This document shows positions 16,850-28,148 of a stretch of 64,000 bases of DNA, one piece after another. Location of the stretch: positions 992,001 to 1,056,000 of the forward strand of contig OZ025810.1 of the NCBI GenBank assembly GCA_964019425.1, read 5' to 3'. The number at the start of each line of letters is the position of its first letter. Position 1 is the first letter of the stretch. Position numbers and translations under genes: made by a program. The stretch comes from Flectonema sp. DT1601. Taxonomy: Eukaryota; Euglenozoa; Diplonemea; Diplonemida; Diplonemidae. The notes under the pieces were generated by a model, which saw only the letters and a list, made by a program, of their open reading frames with translations, did no database searches and was not told the origin of the DNA.

Positions 16850-17858
16850 CCTTATTATTATTATTATTATTATTATTCTTTTTAAATGCTGACACCATTG
16901 TGTGTCTTGTTTCTTTGCATAAGCAAACTTATTGGCATATTTAGTCATCGTTTATTTAATCTGTGACAATTTCTATCTATATTGTTGTGGTGATTTTTAT
17001 ATTTCTAATCTCGTGCATGCTCCGCTACCGAGTTTATTTTTTTTTTTACGGAGATACAATTCTTCCATTTTCACGACATTTATCTGAGTCTACTTCTGTA
17101 AGGAGACGAATCTTGGTACGTACAATTAAAAAAAACATGTACAGGAAAAGGGAATAAGAAAAATTGAATATTAACAGAGCGCCTGCTATCTTAAGAGGCA
17201 ACCCCTTCTGCGAGGAAGAAGACGCTGTGTTTGTTTGCTATACTTAAGTATATAAATCCGTTTTTGCACACCGACGAAGTCGGAGAAAAAACTATTCAGA
17301 TTAAGTTGAATGCTAAGGCTTCATCTGAATGGTTTTTCGAATTGTTGAAAAAAAAAAAAAAAAAAAATTAAAAAAAAAGAACTTTTTTAGAAAGATTAAT
17401 ATTTATATTTATATCAACTTTTTCATCTTCTTTTTTTGCTGAGGATGACAATTTTATTATTTTTGTTGTTATTTATTATTACTGTCAAATCGACGCGTAA
17501 CTTTCCTCCCTTTGCGTAGTATTAGTGTATCAGCTGTTTCTTACACCGCCTGCTTGGGGGGTCTGATCGCAGTTATGATACTAAAAAAAAACTGCTGCCC
17601 CTGTGAACTCTTACGGAAGTCTGACTTCCCTGACTTAGATAAAACAAATAATAATGACAATATATTGTACATGTTGTGTTTTCTTTAAAATCTGCTTTCC
17701 AATTGTGTACACGACTTTTTTTTTTTTTTTCGCATGTTATCTTGGAGTGACAGGGAGTAGGTAACAAGTACTCGGATTGTTTGTTTGTTTTTCTTTTTTG
17801 TTGTTCTTGTCTAAATTGTTATTAAAAAAAAAAAATTCACTACTATTTTTATTCGGTT

Positions 17859-17891
<33 letters not shown>

Positions 17892-18101
17892 TCTTCAAAA
17901 ACAATAGGTAAAAAAAAAAAAAAATAAATAATAAAAACACACATACGTCTTAATTATATTAAGAACACTGCTTCCAGTAAGCAATTATTTCATAAGTTGA
18001 ACTCTTTTTTTTTTTTTTTTTTCTTTTATATTTGTTAACGATTTGTGTTATCAAGTATATTATTTAGTTTAATTAATACCAGCCGCTAATCATATTGAAA
18101 A
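16850..18101 (+). other. spacer with hairpin element copy B
   Basis: No gene. A (TTA)n microsatellite at ~16854-16877, hairpin element B (17266-17345), T30 near 17861-17890, and the acceptor AG at 18081-18082, 20 nt before the HECT gene. Confidence 0.55.
17266..17345 (+). repeat. dispersed structured element, copy B (short form)
   Basis: GCAC followed by CCGAC-GAA-GTCGG, then GAGAAAAAAC. ATTCAGAT pairs perfectly with ATCTGAAT around only ~19 nt, then GGTTTTT. The middle of copies A and C is missing, yet both hairpins survive. About 417 nt after the DOMON gene stop, sense strand. Confidence 0.65.
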
Positions 18102-20473
18102 ATGTCGTCTTTTATGTTTTTTGATGGAAAGGGACGCAAGGAAATGGTTAGCATGGGAGGTAGTAGACGATTACAAGATCGAAAATCAAAAGTAAATAAT
18201 CTTCGTAGAGAAAGAGAAGAACGAGAAGCAACTAGAAAAAGACTAGAAGCAGCGTTGACACTGCAGGGATGGGTTAGAGGGAATGCGGAGAGAAAAAGGC
18301 TTCAAGAACGACTCTCTTGCATTATATCATCGTCGATGCTCAGTCGAGAAGTTTATAACATATTTCCGCTACTCACAAACGAAGGAAAGAAACAAGCATG
18401 GCCTCGACTATGCAGCTATCTATCTGACTATTCTGAAGCTTTCTACAACCACACTACAGAGCAAGATGTTTATTATTATCATTGTATGACTTTAGCAAAA
18501 ACATCTCTTAAGTTAGGTAATACTGGTTTGGTACTCGGTGTCGTCCTGAATCCGTTCCCATTTCAGAAATTTGGAAACGTAACAGCTCATGATAACCTTC
18601 TCCGTTATGTTATATCAAATGGGGTCTTTCTTCGAATTCAAGAAACACCGGAGGCGATGGGATCGCTGATGACACTGAGCAATGGTCAGCTTGCAGAAGG
18701 AGCATTTCGTGAATACGTGAGAGTGTTTTTCAGCAAAGGGATATCAACTATTACTGAAGAAAAAGAAACACTTTCAGCAACTCAAATATTGTTAGGTTTT
18801 AAGAATATTCCTGCCGACATAGAATTGACAACAGTGTTTACCATGTTTACTGATGTTGTGGAATCTGAACCGAAATTATCTGCGGGTGTTCTCAGCAGGT
18901 TGTGTTATTTATTACCAAATATTGTATCTCAGTCTCCTGTTGTTCCATTGTTGCATCTCATAGCTGAGCTTCTCGCTACTGTTGAGTTTGATTGGTTTCG
19001 AAAACAAATGTATTCATCATTGTTTTTAAAAAGTAGTTTTAATAGAAATATATTTTCACTTGATCCTAAAATTTTTTTTGGAAATTTATATAAACAAATA
19101 TTTGAACACGATAGCATGTCAAGTATTGAGAATCAGTCAATCAGTGTGAAGTTTGAATCCTCGTCTGAGATAAACAGGTTGCTTAACTTATTATCAAGAG
19201 CTGCTAGCTATTATTTAGACTGCTCAGATATTCGTGATTTGGCTACCATGTTACCGATTTCTGCAATGACAAAAAAAGTCATTAACATCGCAGCAAGAAT
19301 GCTTCATTCTGATTTTAGACCGTCGGAAGACCGTATGAAGCTCCAAGATTCAATAGTGACATTAGTAAGAAAACTTCATGATTGGAACGCGAGAGAGAAA
19401 TTTTTAGAACCAAAAGATTGGATAATACAACCAATGTATCCTTGGCCATCGACAGTAAATCTTGGAAGCTGGAGTAGGGACACTGGATCACCGTTGTTTA
19501 AAATTCTTCAGAGAATTCCTTTTATTATTCCTTTTGATGTTCGTGTATTAATGTTTAGATCATTTATTGATCAAGACGTCGATCTTCTCGGACCTGGAAA
19601 TTGGTGGGGAGATAACGCATCGGTAATTAGAAGAGAACATATATTTGAGGACGGCTATTCAGCTATAACTAAAATGACACCTGATCAATTAAAAATGAAA
19701 AGTAGAGTTGTTTTTGAGAGTCTTGGAACTGAAGAAGCCGGATTCGGTGATGGTGTTTTCAAAGAATTTTTAAACATTTTGAGTAAAATTGCATTTGATC
19801 CAAATTGGGGTTTATTCCTGCAAACTGACGCACATGAGGTCTACCCATCACCGTCGGCTCAGTGTGTTTATGGAGATTTCAAAGAGCGTCTTCGGTTTTT
19901 AGGTCGCGTTTTGGGAAAAGCTTTATACGAAGGAATACTTATTGACCTTCCTCTGTCGAGATTTTTTAGAAATTCACTCTTAGATAGAAGCAATCACTTC
20001 CATGATTTGTCAAGTCTAGACCCAGAGCTGTATGATAATCTTGTTAAGGTGAGTGAAATGTCAGGTCAGGCTGTTGAAGACTTAGGGTTGACATTCGCAA
20101 TCACAATTGATATTTTCGGTGATGCAAAAACAATTGAATTCTTTCCTCAAGGATCGGAAACACCTGTCACTGATGATAATAAAATGAGGTACATCTACAT
20201 GGTGTCCTACTACAAGTTAACAAATCAAATAAACAAACACGTCGCAGCATTCCGTGAAGGTCTGCAAGAAGTCATATCTCCAACTTGGTTAAACATGTTT
20301 GACGCAAATGAATTACAAATTCTCCTTGGAGGATATGAAGGAAATAAACTGCTCGACATCGATGACTGGGAAGCACACACTACCTATGGAGGTGGATACG
20401 GTCCTGATCATCATACGATCAGAATGTTTTGGAAGGTTTGTTTGTTTTTTTTTATTTTTGTGTAGAATATTTT

Positions 20474-20505
<32 letters not shown>

Positions 20506-20768
20506 AGGTTGTACGCGAACAACTCACACCAGAACAGCAACGCCGACTACTAAAATTTTCAACTTCTGTAGATAGAGCTCCATTGTTGGGGTTTAAATAT
20601 TTTAATCCTAAATTTTGTATTCACATGTCAGACTCAGATACTCAACGACTACCTTCTTCTTCAACTTGTATGAGTTTATTAAAATTACCACCTTATGCAA
20701 ACATGGCTCAGATGAGAGACCGTTTGACCGTTGCTGTTCAACATGACACTGGGTTCTCTCTTAGTTAG
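18102..20768 (+). CDS. HECT E3 ubiquitin ligase, UBE3C/Hul5-like
   Basis: Exons 18102-20435 and 20508-20768 give 864 residues. The N-terminus (MFFDGKGRKEMVSMGG, an IQ-like ALTLQGWVRGNAERKR at ~50-65) matches the UBE3B/UBE3C/Hul5 group. The HECT N-lobe starts near residue 520 (RVVFESLGTEEAGFGDGVFKEF). The C-lobe spans the intron: FWKV joins VREQLTPEQQRRLL, and the catalytic Cys is ~832 in SSSTCMSLLKLP, so all catalytic function depends on removing the intron. The family polyubiquitinates misfolded or proteasome-bound substrates. Without splicing the first frame ends ten codons into the intron. Confidence 0.9.
20436..20507 (+). other. intron of the HECT gene (T-rich 5' half, A30 3' half)
   Basis: 72 nt, donor GTTTGT, acceptor CAG preceded by about 29 A. 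The T-rich first half can pair with the A-run and bring the splice sites together. Phase 0; joining restores FWK-VVREQ of the HECT C-lobe. Confidence 0.85.
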
Positions 20769-21276
20769 GTCTGTGAGACTTTCTTAAAGCAACTATTTCG
20801 ATAATTCTTACTGACTTTTTTATTACAGTGTGTAATGCCCCAGAAGGCGTTTACAGTTGGATGCCGAAAAGGCAAACAGTAAAATCTCAGTTTAGAACTT
20901 AAATCGAAATCGTTGATGGAAATTCAAAGTCTCTCTTTTTTTTGCACCAACGAAGTCGGAGAAGAAACCAAGTTAAATTCCTGCCTCTGTATTGTTGATT
21001 TTGGTTTTTTTTTTTTTTTTAAAAAATACTTTTTTCTCTGTACCATTGCATTAGTTATTGTTATTGGATTTAATGTCCCCCTGCGCTGATTACCCCACCC
21101 TAGCTCTGGCGGCGTTTGTGAAAAGGGCATCATAATTTTCGTATAGTGTTGACAGTACGTAATAGAGCAAAGTTTTTATTGCAAAATACAAAAAAACAGA
21201 GTTTTGACAATTTTTTTTTTTCATTTCTTTTGCAGAATAAGCCCGTCTTAACAAAAAAAAAAAAAAAATAATAGCA
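20769..21276 (+). other. spacer with hairpin element copy D
   Basis: Holds element D (20942-21022), a T-rich acceptor ending AG at 21234-21235, and A16 (21253-21268) just before the next start. Confidence 0.55.
20942..21022 (+). repeat. dispersed structured element, copy D (different stem sequence)
   Basis: T-run, GCAC, CAACGAAGTCGGAGAAG, then AAACCAA pairing with TTGGTTT that leads into a T-run. The stem sequence differs from copies A-C but the pairing is kept, a compensatory pattern. 174 nt after the HECT stop, sense strand. Confidence 0.6.
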
Positions 21277-22416
21277 ATGACAAGAAGTGGGCAAAAAGAA
21301 GGAAATGTTGAAGTTCAGGGACCTCCGTGGTTGTTTTTGAAGCAAATGCCTCGTGACGGGTCAGTTGAGGGTTCTCTTGAGATTGAGATATTTGGTGAGT
21401 TCATGAAATCATCAGAACAAGAAAAAGATGAAAGATCAGCTCTCAGAGTAATAATACAACACAATATTCAGCAAATAGTTCAGAATACGATGGAGAGTGA
21501 GACACTTAACGTTGACGCCACTGTTAAGATTGTCGGAAGTTGCTTTACTGATGTTGGTAGCTATGCCTCTGCTGTTGATTTAGTCGTAGAAGTGCCTGAC
21601 TTGGACGTATCTGCAGTACCATGTATGCTTTATGATCTGGCGAGGAGAGCTCCTGACCTCGATATTGAAGTGACAAACTTGACTGATTCTTGTTTAGAAG
21701 TTTCATTTCGCAGTATTAAGGGAAAAATATTTTTCGATACTCCAAACTCACCATCGAGGAAATCCGCTCGTGCGATTGCTTCACTCATTCAGGGACATCC
21801 TCAAGCTGCTGTTGTAACCAGAATTTTTAGATCAATTTTATCCCAAATGAAATTTATCGACACCAAAGGAGGTTTCACACCTCACACGGCAACTATCATG
21901 ACGCTTGCATTCTTAGACCAGTATTACAGCAAACCGTATGTTTCTACAAACCTGATGACTATTTTGTGTGAATTCTTTGTGTTCTACACTGGATTTCCAT
22001 ATGATAAATGTAGTATAGCTCTTCCTTGTGGTGATCCTTCGAAATCGTTTCCACCAAAAGAGCATGAGAATGATCAGCTTTCTGTTATCGATCCGTCTAT
22101 TCCGGGAAACATCGCAGAAAGCACCTCTCAGCCAAAGCTAAGGATGATGATCGCAACGTTTAGTTCAGTTATTTTGAGTATTAAGAAATGGGGTGATTCT
22201 CGTCATGTTTCAAGAGGAAAGTCGCTTTTATTTAACATCATTGCGACGAAGGACCTTTGGGCAAGATACTACGTTATAAAGGGACTCCCTGTACCTGCAC
22301 ACCTCAAACCAGAAGAAAACACTTTCGTACTTCCTTCTATTGCACCTTCGACTGCAAAACCTGCCCCAGAAGAAGAAGAAGCCTTGCCAAATGCGAGCGA
22401 AGCCTTCGAGGCATAG
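21277..22416 (+). CDS. non-canonical poly(A)/U polymerase-like protein, probably inactive
   Basis: 379 residues resembling TENT/Trf4-type nucleotidyltransferases. The palm has VGSCFTDVGSYASAVDLVVEV (~86-106), where active enzymes have GS...SDIDLVV: the first metal-binding Asp is replaced (SAVD instead of SDID). The central helices (IFRSILSQMKFIDTKGGFTPHTATIMTLAFLDQYY) correspond to the PAP/25A-associated region in which Trf4 has GGLSGFSI. Residues ~235-330 continue that domain, and an acidic EEEE tail ends the protein. With one catalytic carboxylate gone it may act as a scaffold or RNA-binding pseudoenzyme. T-rich AG acceptor and an A16 leader precede the start. Confidence 0.6.
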   Translation: MTRSGQKEGNVEVQGPPWLFLKQMPRDGSVEGSLEIEIFGEFMKSSEQEKDERSALRVIIQHNIQQIVQNTMESETLNVDATVKIVGSCFTDVGSYASAVDLVVEVPDLDVSAVPCMLYDLARRAPDLDIEVTNLTDSCLEVSFRSIKGKIFFDTPNSPSRKSARAIASLIQGHPQAAVVTRIFRSILSQMKFIDTKGGFTPHTATIMTLAFLDQYYSKPYVSTNLMTILCEFFVFYTGFPYDKCSIALPCGDPSKSFPPKEHENDQLSVIDPSIPGNIAESTSQPKLRMMIATFSSVILSIKKWGDSRHVSRGKSLLFNIIATKDLWARYYVIKGLPVPAHLKPEENTFVLPSIAPSTAKPAPEEEEALPNASEAFEA

Positions 22417-23840
22417 TATTATTTTTTTGCTGTATTTGTTGCTTTTTTTTTTTTAAAAAAGTTTTTTTTATATTAGTTGTTTCTTAATTCTTATGAGTAG
22501 ACTAGCCTTAGCAGGCACTGTTTTTTTAGGATTTAAAAAAAAAATGAGTATTTTTATAAAAAAAAAGAGAGATAATAAACTATATTGTCTTGTGTGCGAT
22601 AAAAAAAAACAAAAAAAAACAAAAAAAAAACATAGTTTTTCTATACTACATACTACCACAGTTAGTACCTGCGAAAAAAAACAAAACAAAAAAAAAAAAA
22701 AAACGTCACTAAACAAAAAAACACAAGAATAGTTCAGTTCGATATATATTTTTTAGAAAGTACAGTGTAATTAAAAGATTCAAAAAAAAAAAAAGAAAAA
22801 AGAAAGTGGATTGGAAAAGTAAAAGTAGAAGAACACGCGTTTGAAGTATCGAATGGAACAGCAGCAGCATAGTCGGAGTTCGCCCAGGTCACGTTTGATC
22901 AATTTGAGAATATACTTTTTTGAGTTATTTTTTTTTTTTTTTCTATTTTTCCAAAAAAATGAATGGAAATAAACCAAACCCACACAAACCATCGTCCCAA
23001 CCCAAGCCCACCATATATATTTCTTCTCTCTCTCTTCAATCTGTTTTGGTTAGGTTTTTTTTTTTTTTTTTATCATCGTATGTTATTCCCCTGCCCCTTA
23101 ACCCATGTGATTGTTGCGCGCGGTGTGTCTCTTTTTTTTTTCATTCAATCTCTTTGTGTGTTGTTTTTCAGTTGCTATTATTAAAATAAAAATAAATAAT
23201 TAGCAGCAACAGTGAAACAATACCGTCGCATTCGTACAACAAGTTCAATCGGAATTTTTAATTTCATTTTTTTATGAGATGTGATTTTCTGCTTTTTGTA
23301 GGGTGTTGTAAAAAAAAAATTTTGTTATCTACTTATTCATAATATTATCCTTTCACCCCCGTTTTTTTTTATTTTTTTTAGAATCCAAAGTATATTCTCA
23401 AATTTAGGAAAGAAAATATTGCAGTCACAGTGGGAGGAATTTCTTGTTGTGAATGTTCCGTTTTTTTTTCTTCCGTTCTTTATTTATTTATTTCTTTCTT
23501 TTTTGTTTTTTTTTATTGAAATCTTGCTATTTCCCTACTTGTCTGACTGACGCTTCAGAAACAAGCCCCATTTCGTTTTTTTTGCTGTGTCCTGCACAAG
23601 CACCCGTCGGGAAAAAAAAAAAAAAAAAAAAAAAGGAAAAGACGTGTTTCTTTTTGTTATTATTCTCTCTTACCTGTTTTCTTCTAGGAGGTGAAAAAAA
23701 TTGCAAAAAAAAAAAAAAAAAAGGTTTAATTTACCATTCAAACCTGCAATCAAACTGACGGAACAAAGACAACTATTGATAACGTAGAAAGAGGATTATT
23801 TTTTTTGTTTTTTTCTTTATCCGTAGAAAAGTTGACAGGC

Positions 23841-23877
<37 letters not shown>

Positions 23878-24830
23878 ACCAGCAAAATGATCCATTCAGA
23901 GGCATACGTTGCCAAAGTAATTTATTTTTCTTAAAGACGCTTGAAGTCGTCTTTTCGTTGCTCTCCCTCTCTCCCAAAGAAATAATGGTTGTCTAACAAA
24001 AGTCTGTCGTCCTTCTTCACTTTGTTCTTTTGCTGTCTTGTTGTGACTTTATATTTGTGTCCCGAGTTCTCGGAATCCTCAGCGTATCGTGAATAGGACA
24101 TGGAAGGTTGAACAAATAATAAATAGGATGAAGAATTAAAAAAAAAAAAAAAAAAAAGTAAAAACATGTGATGAAAAAAAAAGAGAGCACTTGAAAAAAA
24201 AAAAAAAAAAAAATGAAATAGAAAAAAAAAAGTAACCGTGGTAGCACGGCCAAAAAAAAAACCGGGAAAAAAAAAAAAAAAAGAATGTTTATTAAAATAA
24301 CAAAAAAAAAAAGTCTCTCTTTTTACAAATATTGTGTGTAGTAGTTTGTCTTGTTTTTTTTTCTTTCTGTTTTTAGCATCCATCCACGTCATTCGAGAAG
24401 CGTTTCTCTTTTTCTTTTTCTTCTTCTTTTTTCTTATTGTAGAATCCTCATTTAAGGTTTTTATTCCCTCTTTTTTTATTCTTTCATTCTTTTTTTTTTC
24501 TCTTCTTGAATTCCTCTTTTACTTTTTAAGAAAAAGAAAAAGCTTGCTGTCAGTGATTCCCAATAAGTATTTCTTTATCTATCTATCTATCTCTTGGTAA
24601 CTTCTTTTTTGTAATCTTGATATAGTGGACTGTTTTATAACAAAAACTTATATTTGATCTGTTGGCTAGGGATCGATTTATCATTTAAATAATAACTGGT
24701 GTGTGAGTAGTGTTTTTTTTTTTTCTCCTTTTTTGTGCAACTCATAAAAAAACAGAGAATACTAATTATTTTAAGTGTTTTTAGTGGATGCAAAAAAAAG
24801 AAATCTGCAGCACTATGTTCACACCCAGAC

Positions 24831-24863
<33 letters not shown>

Positions 24864-27085
24864 TAATCTCTCTTACACCACACCACACCACCTGGTGATG
24901 GTGCCTTTTTTTATCACTTGAGTCTGTTGCTCTTTTTTCTCATCGTTCTGTTTTCCCTCTTCCGTGATACCACGTAAACAGAACCGATGATTGAGATTGC
25001 TCTCGTGATTTCCCGTTTTTTTTTTCTTTCTTCTCTTCACTTTTAAATGTGGTGCAGTGTTGCCACATCCGAAATCTTCTTTGTCTGTCATTTCACTTTT
25101 TGGGAAACAGGTCAAACGTGTTTTTAGCTCAATATTTGCGTCCTTCATTTCATTTATCTCTATTCTTTTTTTCCTTTGGGTAAAACAACTTGCTTATCCT
25201 CAAAAAAAAAAAAAAAAAATCAAAACTAATCAAATCAAAATCAAAATAAATGTTCAATTCTTGTCGTGCTCAAAAAATGCGCCGTCGTCAGAGACCAAAT
25301 AGTCAGTTTTCTCTTATTCTTTTTTTTTTTTTTTTGTTTAATTTGAATGTGCTTTCGTACAACTTTTTAGTTTGAATTTCAGAAAAAAAAAATACAATTT
25401 TTTTTTTAATTTTTTTTTATTTATAGAAACCTTTGTTTTTTTACTCACGTTTTTTTTAAAATTCGATAACAAAAGTGGTACAATCGTTGAAGAAAAAAAA
25501 AAAAAAAAAAAAAAAAAGTGGAAATTGTTGAGAGCAATCGTTAATTCATTTTTATGAATAATCAAGAAAGTGTGTAATCTTAATAGTTGCCTACCAACTT
25601 ATAGAGCACTGCTTGCTTTTGATTTGGTTAACGTCTAGTGTTGCTTAAGCCCACAGATGTAATGCAAATTAGAGGCGGTGGTGTGTATTTCTATGTGGTA
25701 TGCTTTCTGATGGTGATTTGCTACTTTCAAAGTCTCATCAACGATAAAAATTGCCTGTAGCTTCAGACTGAGCTCCTTTTTTTAGTCAGATAATCTAATT
25801 TATTAAAAAAATCAGTTTTGGGCTACACTGGTAATTTTTTTTAAACTTCCTCTAACGTTGTGCTATTTTTTTTTTTTTTTTTTTTTTTTTTGAATTTTTT
25901 TTGTTTTTTTGAGTGTTGTGTTATCTCATCGTCGTATTTTTTTTTTTTTTTTTTGGTTGACTTTCTGTTGGTATGTTAATATACTTCTCTATTCGCTGTA
26001 GAGGGTGTCCCAGAAAGTGTGTAGTCATTTCTCCTTTCAGTGTTGGTTTCAGATTCTTACTGAAGCTTGCTCTGTCGAATATTTCTGCTTTCCCGTGAAC
26101 TTTAGTTCTTCTGAAAAAAAAAATAAGGAGCTCGTCGTGCTGTGAGTGTGAACACTCGTTTGTGAAAAGTCAGCCTTAATGATTGTTGCTCCGAGATGCA
26201 GTACTGAGGTGTATATTTCTGTGTTGATCTTGAAAGAAACAGTTGTCCGGTTTTCTTGTTAAGTTATATTTCGTCGTCACGATAAGCCCAGCTGGGCATT
26301 CGTGTGACTCGTGTGTTTGCCGTTAGTTTGTTTGCTTTTTTTTTTTTTTTAAAGTTAGCGTCGAGAGAAGACAAATAGCTAGTCTACTTCTCGTTACCAA
26401 ACATTCTCGGTAATCGTTATTTTGTTTCATTTTTTTTTTTTTTTTTTCGCAGGTGGGAGGGACACTATTTTGAGTCGTCATCGCATCTTCAGACAAAAAC
26501 TTACTGTCGATGGAAAGTTCTATCCTTTCTATTATTTCTTTTTCCATTTATTTTGCATTTGAGATTTTGCTTCCAAAAATATCTGACTCTGCTAACAACG
26601 ATTAAATATTTTTTCTCTGCAGAGAAGTGTTCTCTGATACGACAGATACGTCTGTCTATTCTTTTTTTTTTTTTTTTTTTTTTTTTCCCGTTCTCTTTTT
26701 TTTCCTTTTCTTCTTAAGGGAAGCTTTGCTTTTCACTAAATCTACGGATGGTAGTTTTTTCATTCTGTTTACCTTCTCTGATGATGTTAATGTTGCTCAT
26801 TGGACTTGTTTTGTTTGTTTGACTAAGCGCGTTGGTTATGCTCTGGTCCTCAATTATACTTCTTCTGCTTATATTAAGCAAAGGAGGAAAAAATTGTTTT
26901 CAAAAAAAAAAATAAGAGAAATAAGAAAAAAGTGTTGGGGAAGTTTTGAAAAAAAAAAAAGAACAAAGGAAAAAAAAAAAAAAATTGAAATATTTTGTCG
27001 GGGGTACAGAACTACCTAGACAAACCCATCCCCCACTCACTTCCCTAACATTGCTAGTGCTGCTGTTGTCACAATCATTTTGTTC

Positions 27086-27116
<31 letters not shown>

Positions 27117-27268
27117 AAGTATTTTCATGGTTTATTATTCTAATTCTATCACACAGGTAATTTGACACGCGATGAGGGCTATTAGTACTACATAAGGATT
27201 ATAGGATTATTATTTAACTTTACAAGACTACTTTTATTGGTAACTACTTCCCACAGCACAGGATACCG
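22417..27268 (+). other. 4.9 kb gene-free stretch
   Basis: No credible gene on either strand. A or T runs of 12-30 nt occur every 50-200 bp (for example A28 near 23844, T22 near 26660, T24 near 27086). T-tract/AG signals without a following ORF lie at 23686-23687, 26451-26452 and 26621-26622. The AG at 27255-27256 serves the next gene. Frames here encode only Phe/Lys-rich low-complexity peptides. Confidence 0.55.
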
Positions 27269-28015
27269 ATGAGTTATAAATTGGTATGCTGTACAGCAAT
27301 AATAGGAATGGTTTTCATTCTCTTTTGGACTGATGTCGTTAAGATGAGAACATCAGAAAATTTGAACGACGTCTCAATCCAAAGTGAAAAAAAAACTAAT
27401 ATCAGTAAAACTGCAACGCCCCTCCAAGAAACAGATCAAAATCCCTGCATTGTACTTCCTGGATATCACTACAACGGTAGGTTAATAAATAAGAAAACAG
27501 ACAACAGTTCCAAAGGCTGCAATGATAAGTGTCTCAACGATCAAGGCTGCGGATTCTACTCTTATATCCCGTCTAATGGAGGATGTTTTATTTATGCTTA
27601 CGTTGACGAAAAGATTATAGACAAACATGCAGTTAGCGGTAATTGTATTCATAAATGCGAAGCTACAACAAACACATCAACAAGTGATCAACGTGATAAC
27701 CCAAAAGAGTGTTTTCTCGAAAATAATGTTTGGTACGAAGGTGGAGGTAGTAAGGGAGGGTACGGCTCTCAACTTGATATCCGAATTCCCAATCAGTCTG
27801 CTGCTTGTTCTGCCAAGGCACCAACACCTGGTGCGTGCGCGAAGCAGTGTCTTAGTATCTCGGAATGCGTTTCTTTTAATTGGAGACAACGTGACAATGC
27901 TTGTCATAAATTCTCATCTCGAGGTTCTCGTCATGACGGATCCGGAAATGTCGGAGGAGCTGGTCATGCTGCTGGAAACTGCAGCAGAAAACTTAAAAAC
28001 AATATAATCCATTGA
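27269..28015 (+). CDS. type II membrane protein with two PAN/Apple-like domains
   Basis: 248 residues. An N-terminal signal anchor (LVCCTAIIGMVFILFW, ~5-20) precedes a 40-residue linker with NxS/T sites. Two Cys-rich modules follow: ~60-128 (CIVLPGYHYNG, GCNDKCLNDQGCGFYSYIP, GCFIY) and ~147-238 (CFLENNVWYEGG, ACAKQCLSISECVSFNWR, ACHKFSS). The CxxxCxxxxxCxxFxW-type spacing is that of PAN/Apple domains, which bind proteins or carbohydrates. Probably extracellular or lumenal. ATG lies 12 nt after a CCCACAG acceptor. Confidence 0.7.
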   Translation: MSYKLVCCTAIIGMVFILFWTDVVKMRTSENLNDVSIQSEKKTNISKTATPLQETDQNPCIVLPGYHYNGRLINKKTDNSSKGCNDKCLNDQGCGFYSYIPSNGGCFIYAYVDEKIIDKHAVSGNCIHKCEATTNTSTSDQRDNPKECFLENNVWYEGGGSKGGYGSQLDIRIPNQSAACSAKAPTPGACAKQCLSISECVSFNWRQRDNACHKFSSRGSRHDGSGNVGGAGHAAGNCSRKLKNNIIH

Positions 28016-28148
28016 AGTTGTAGAGATATTATTTTAGATTTATTGATGTACTGTTTAGTGTTAGGTTCATCTTTGTGATAACTAATTACTTTTTTTTTCA
28101 ATCCCCCCTTCATCAGTTTTCTATTTACTACACTCTCCTTACTATATA

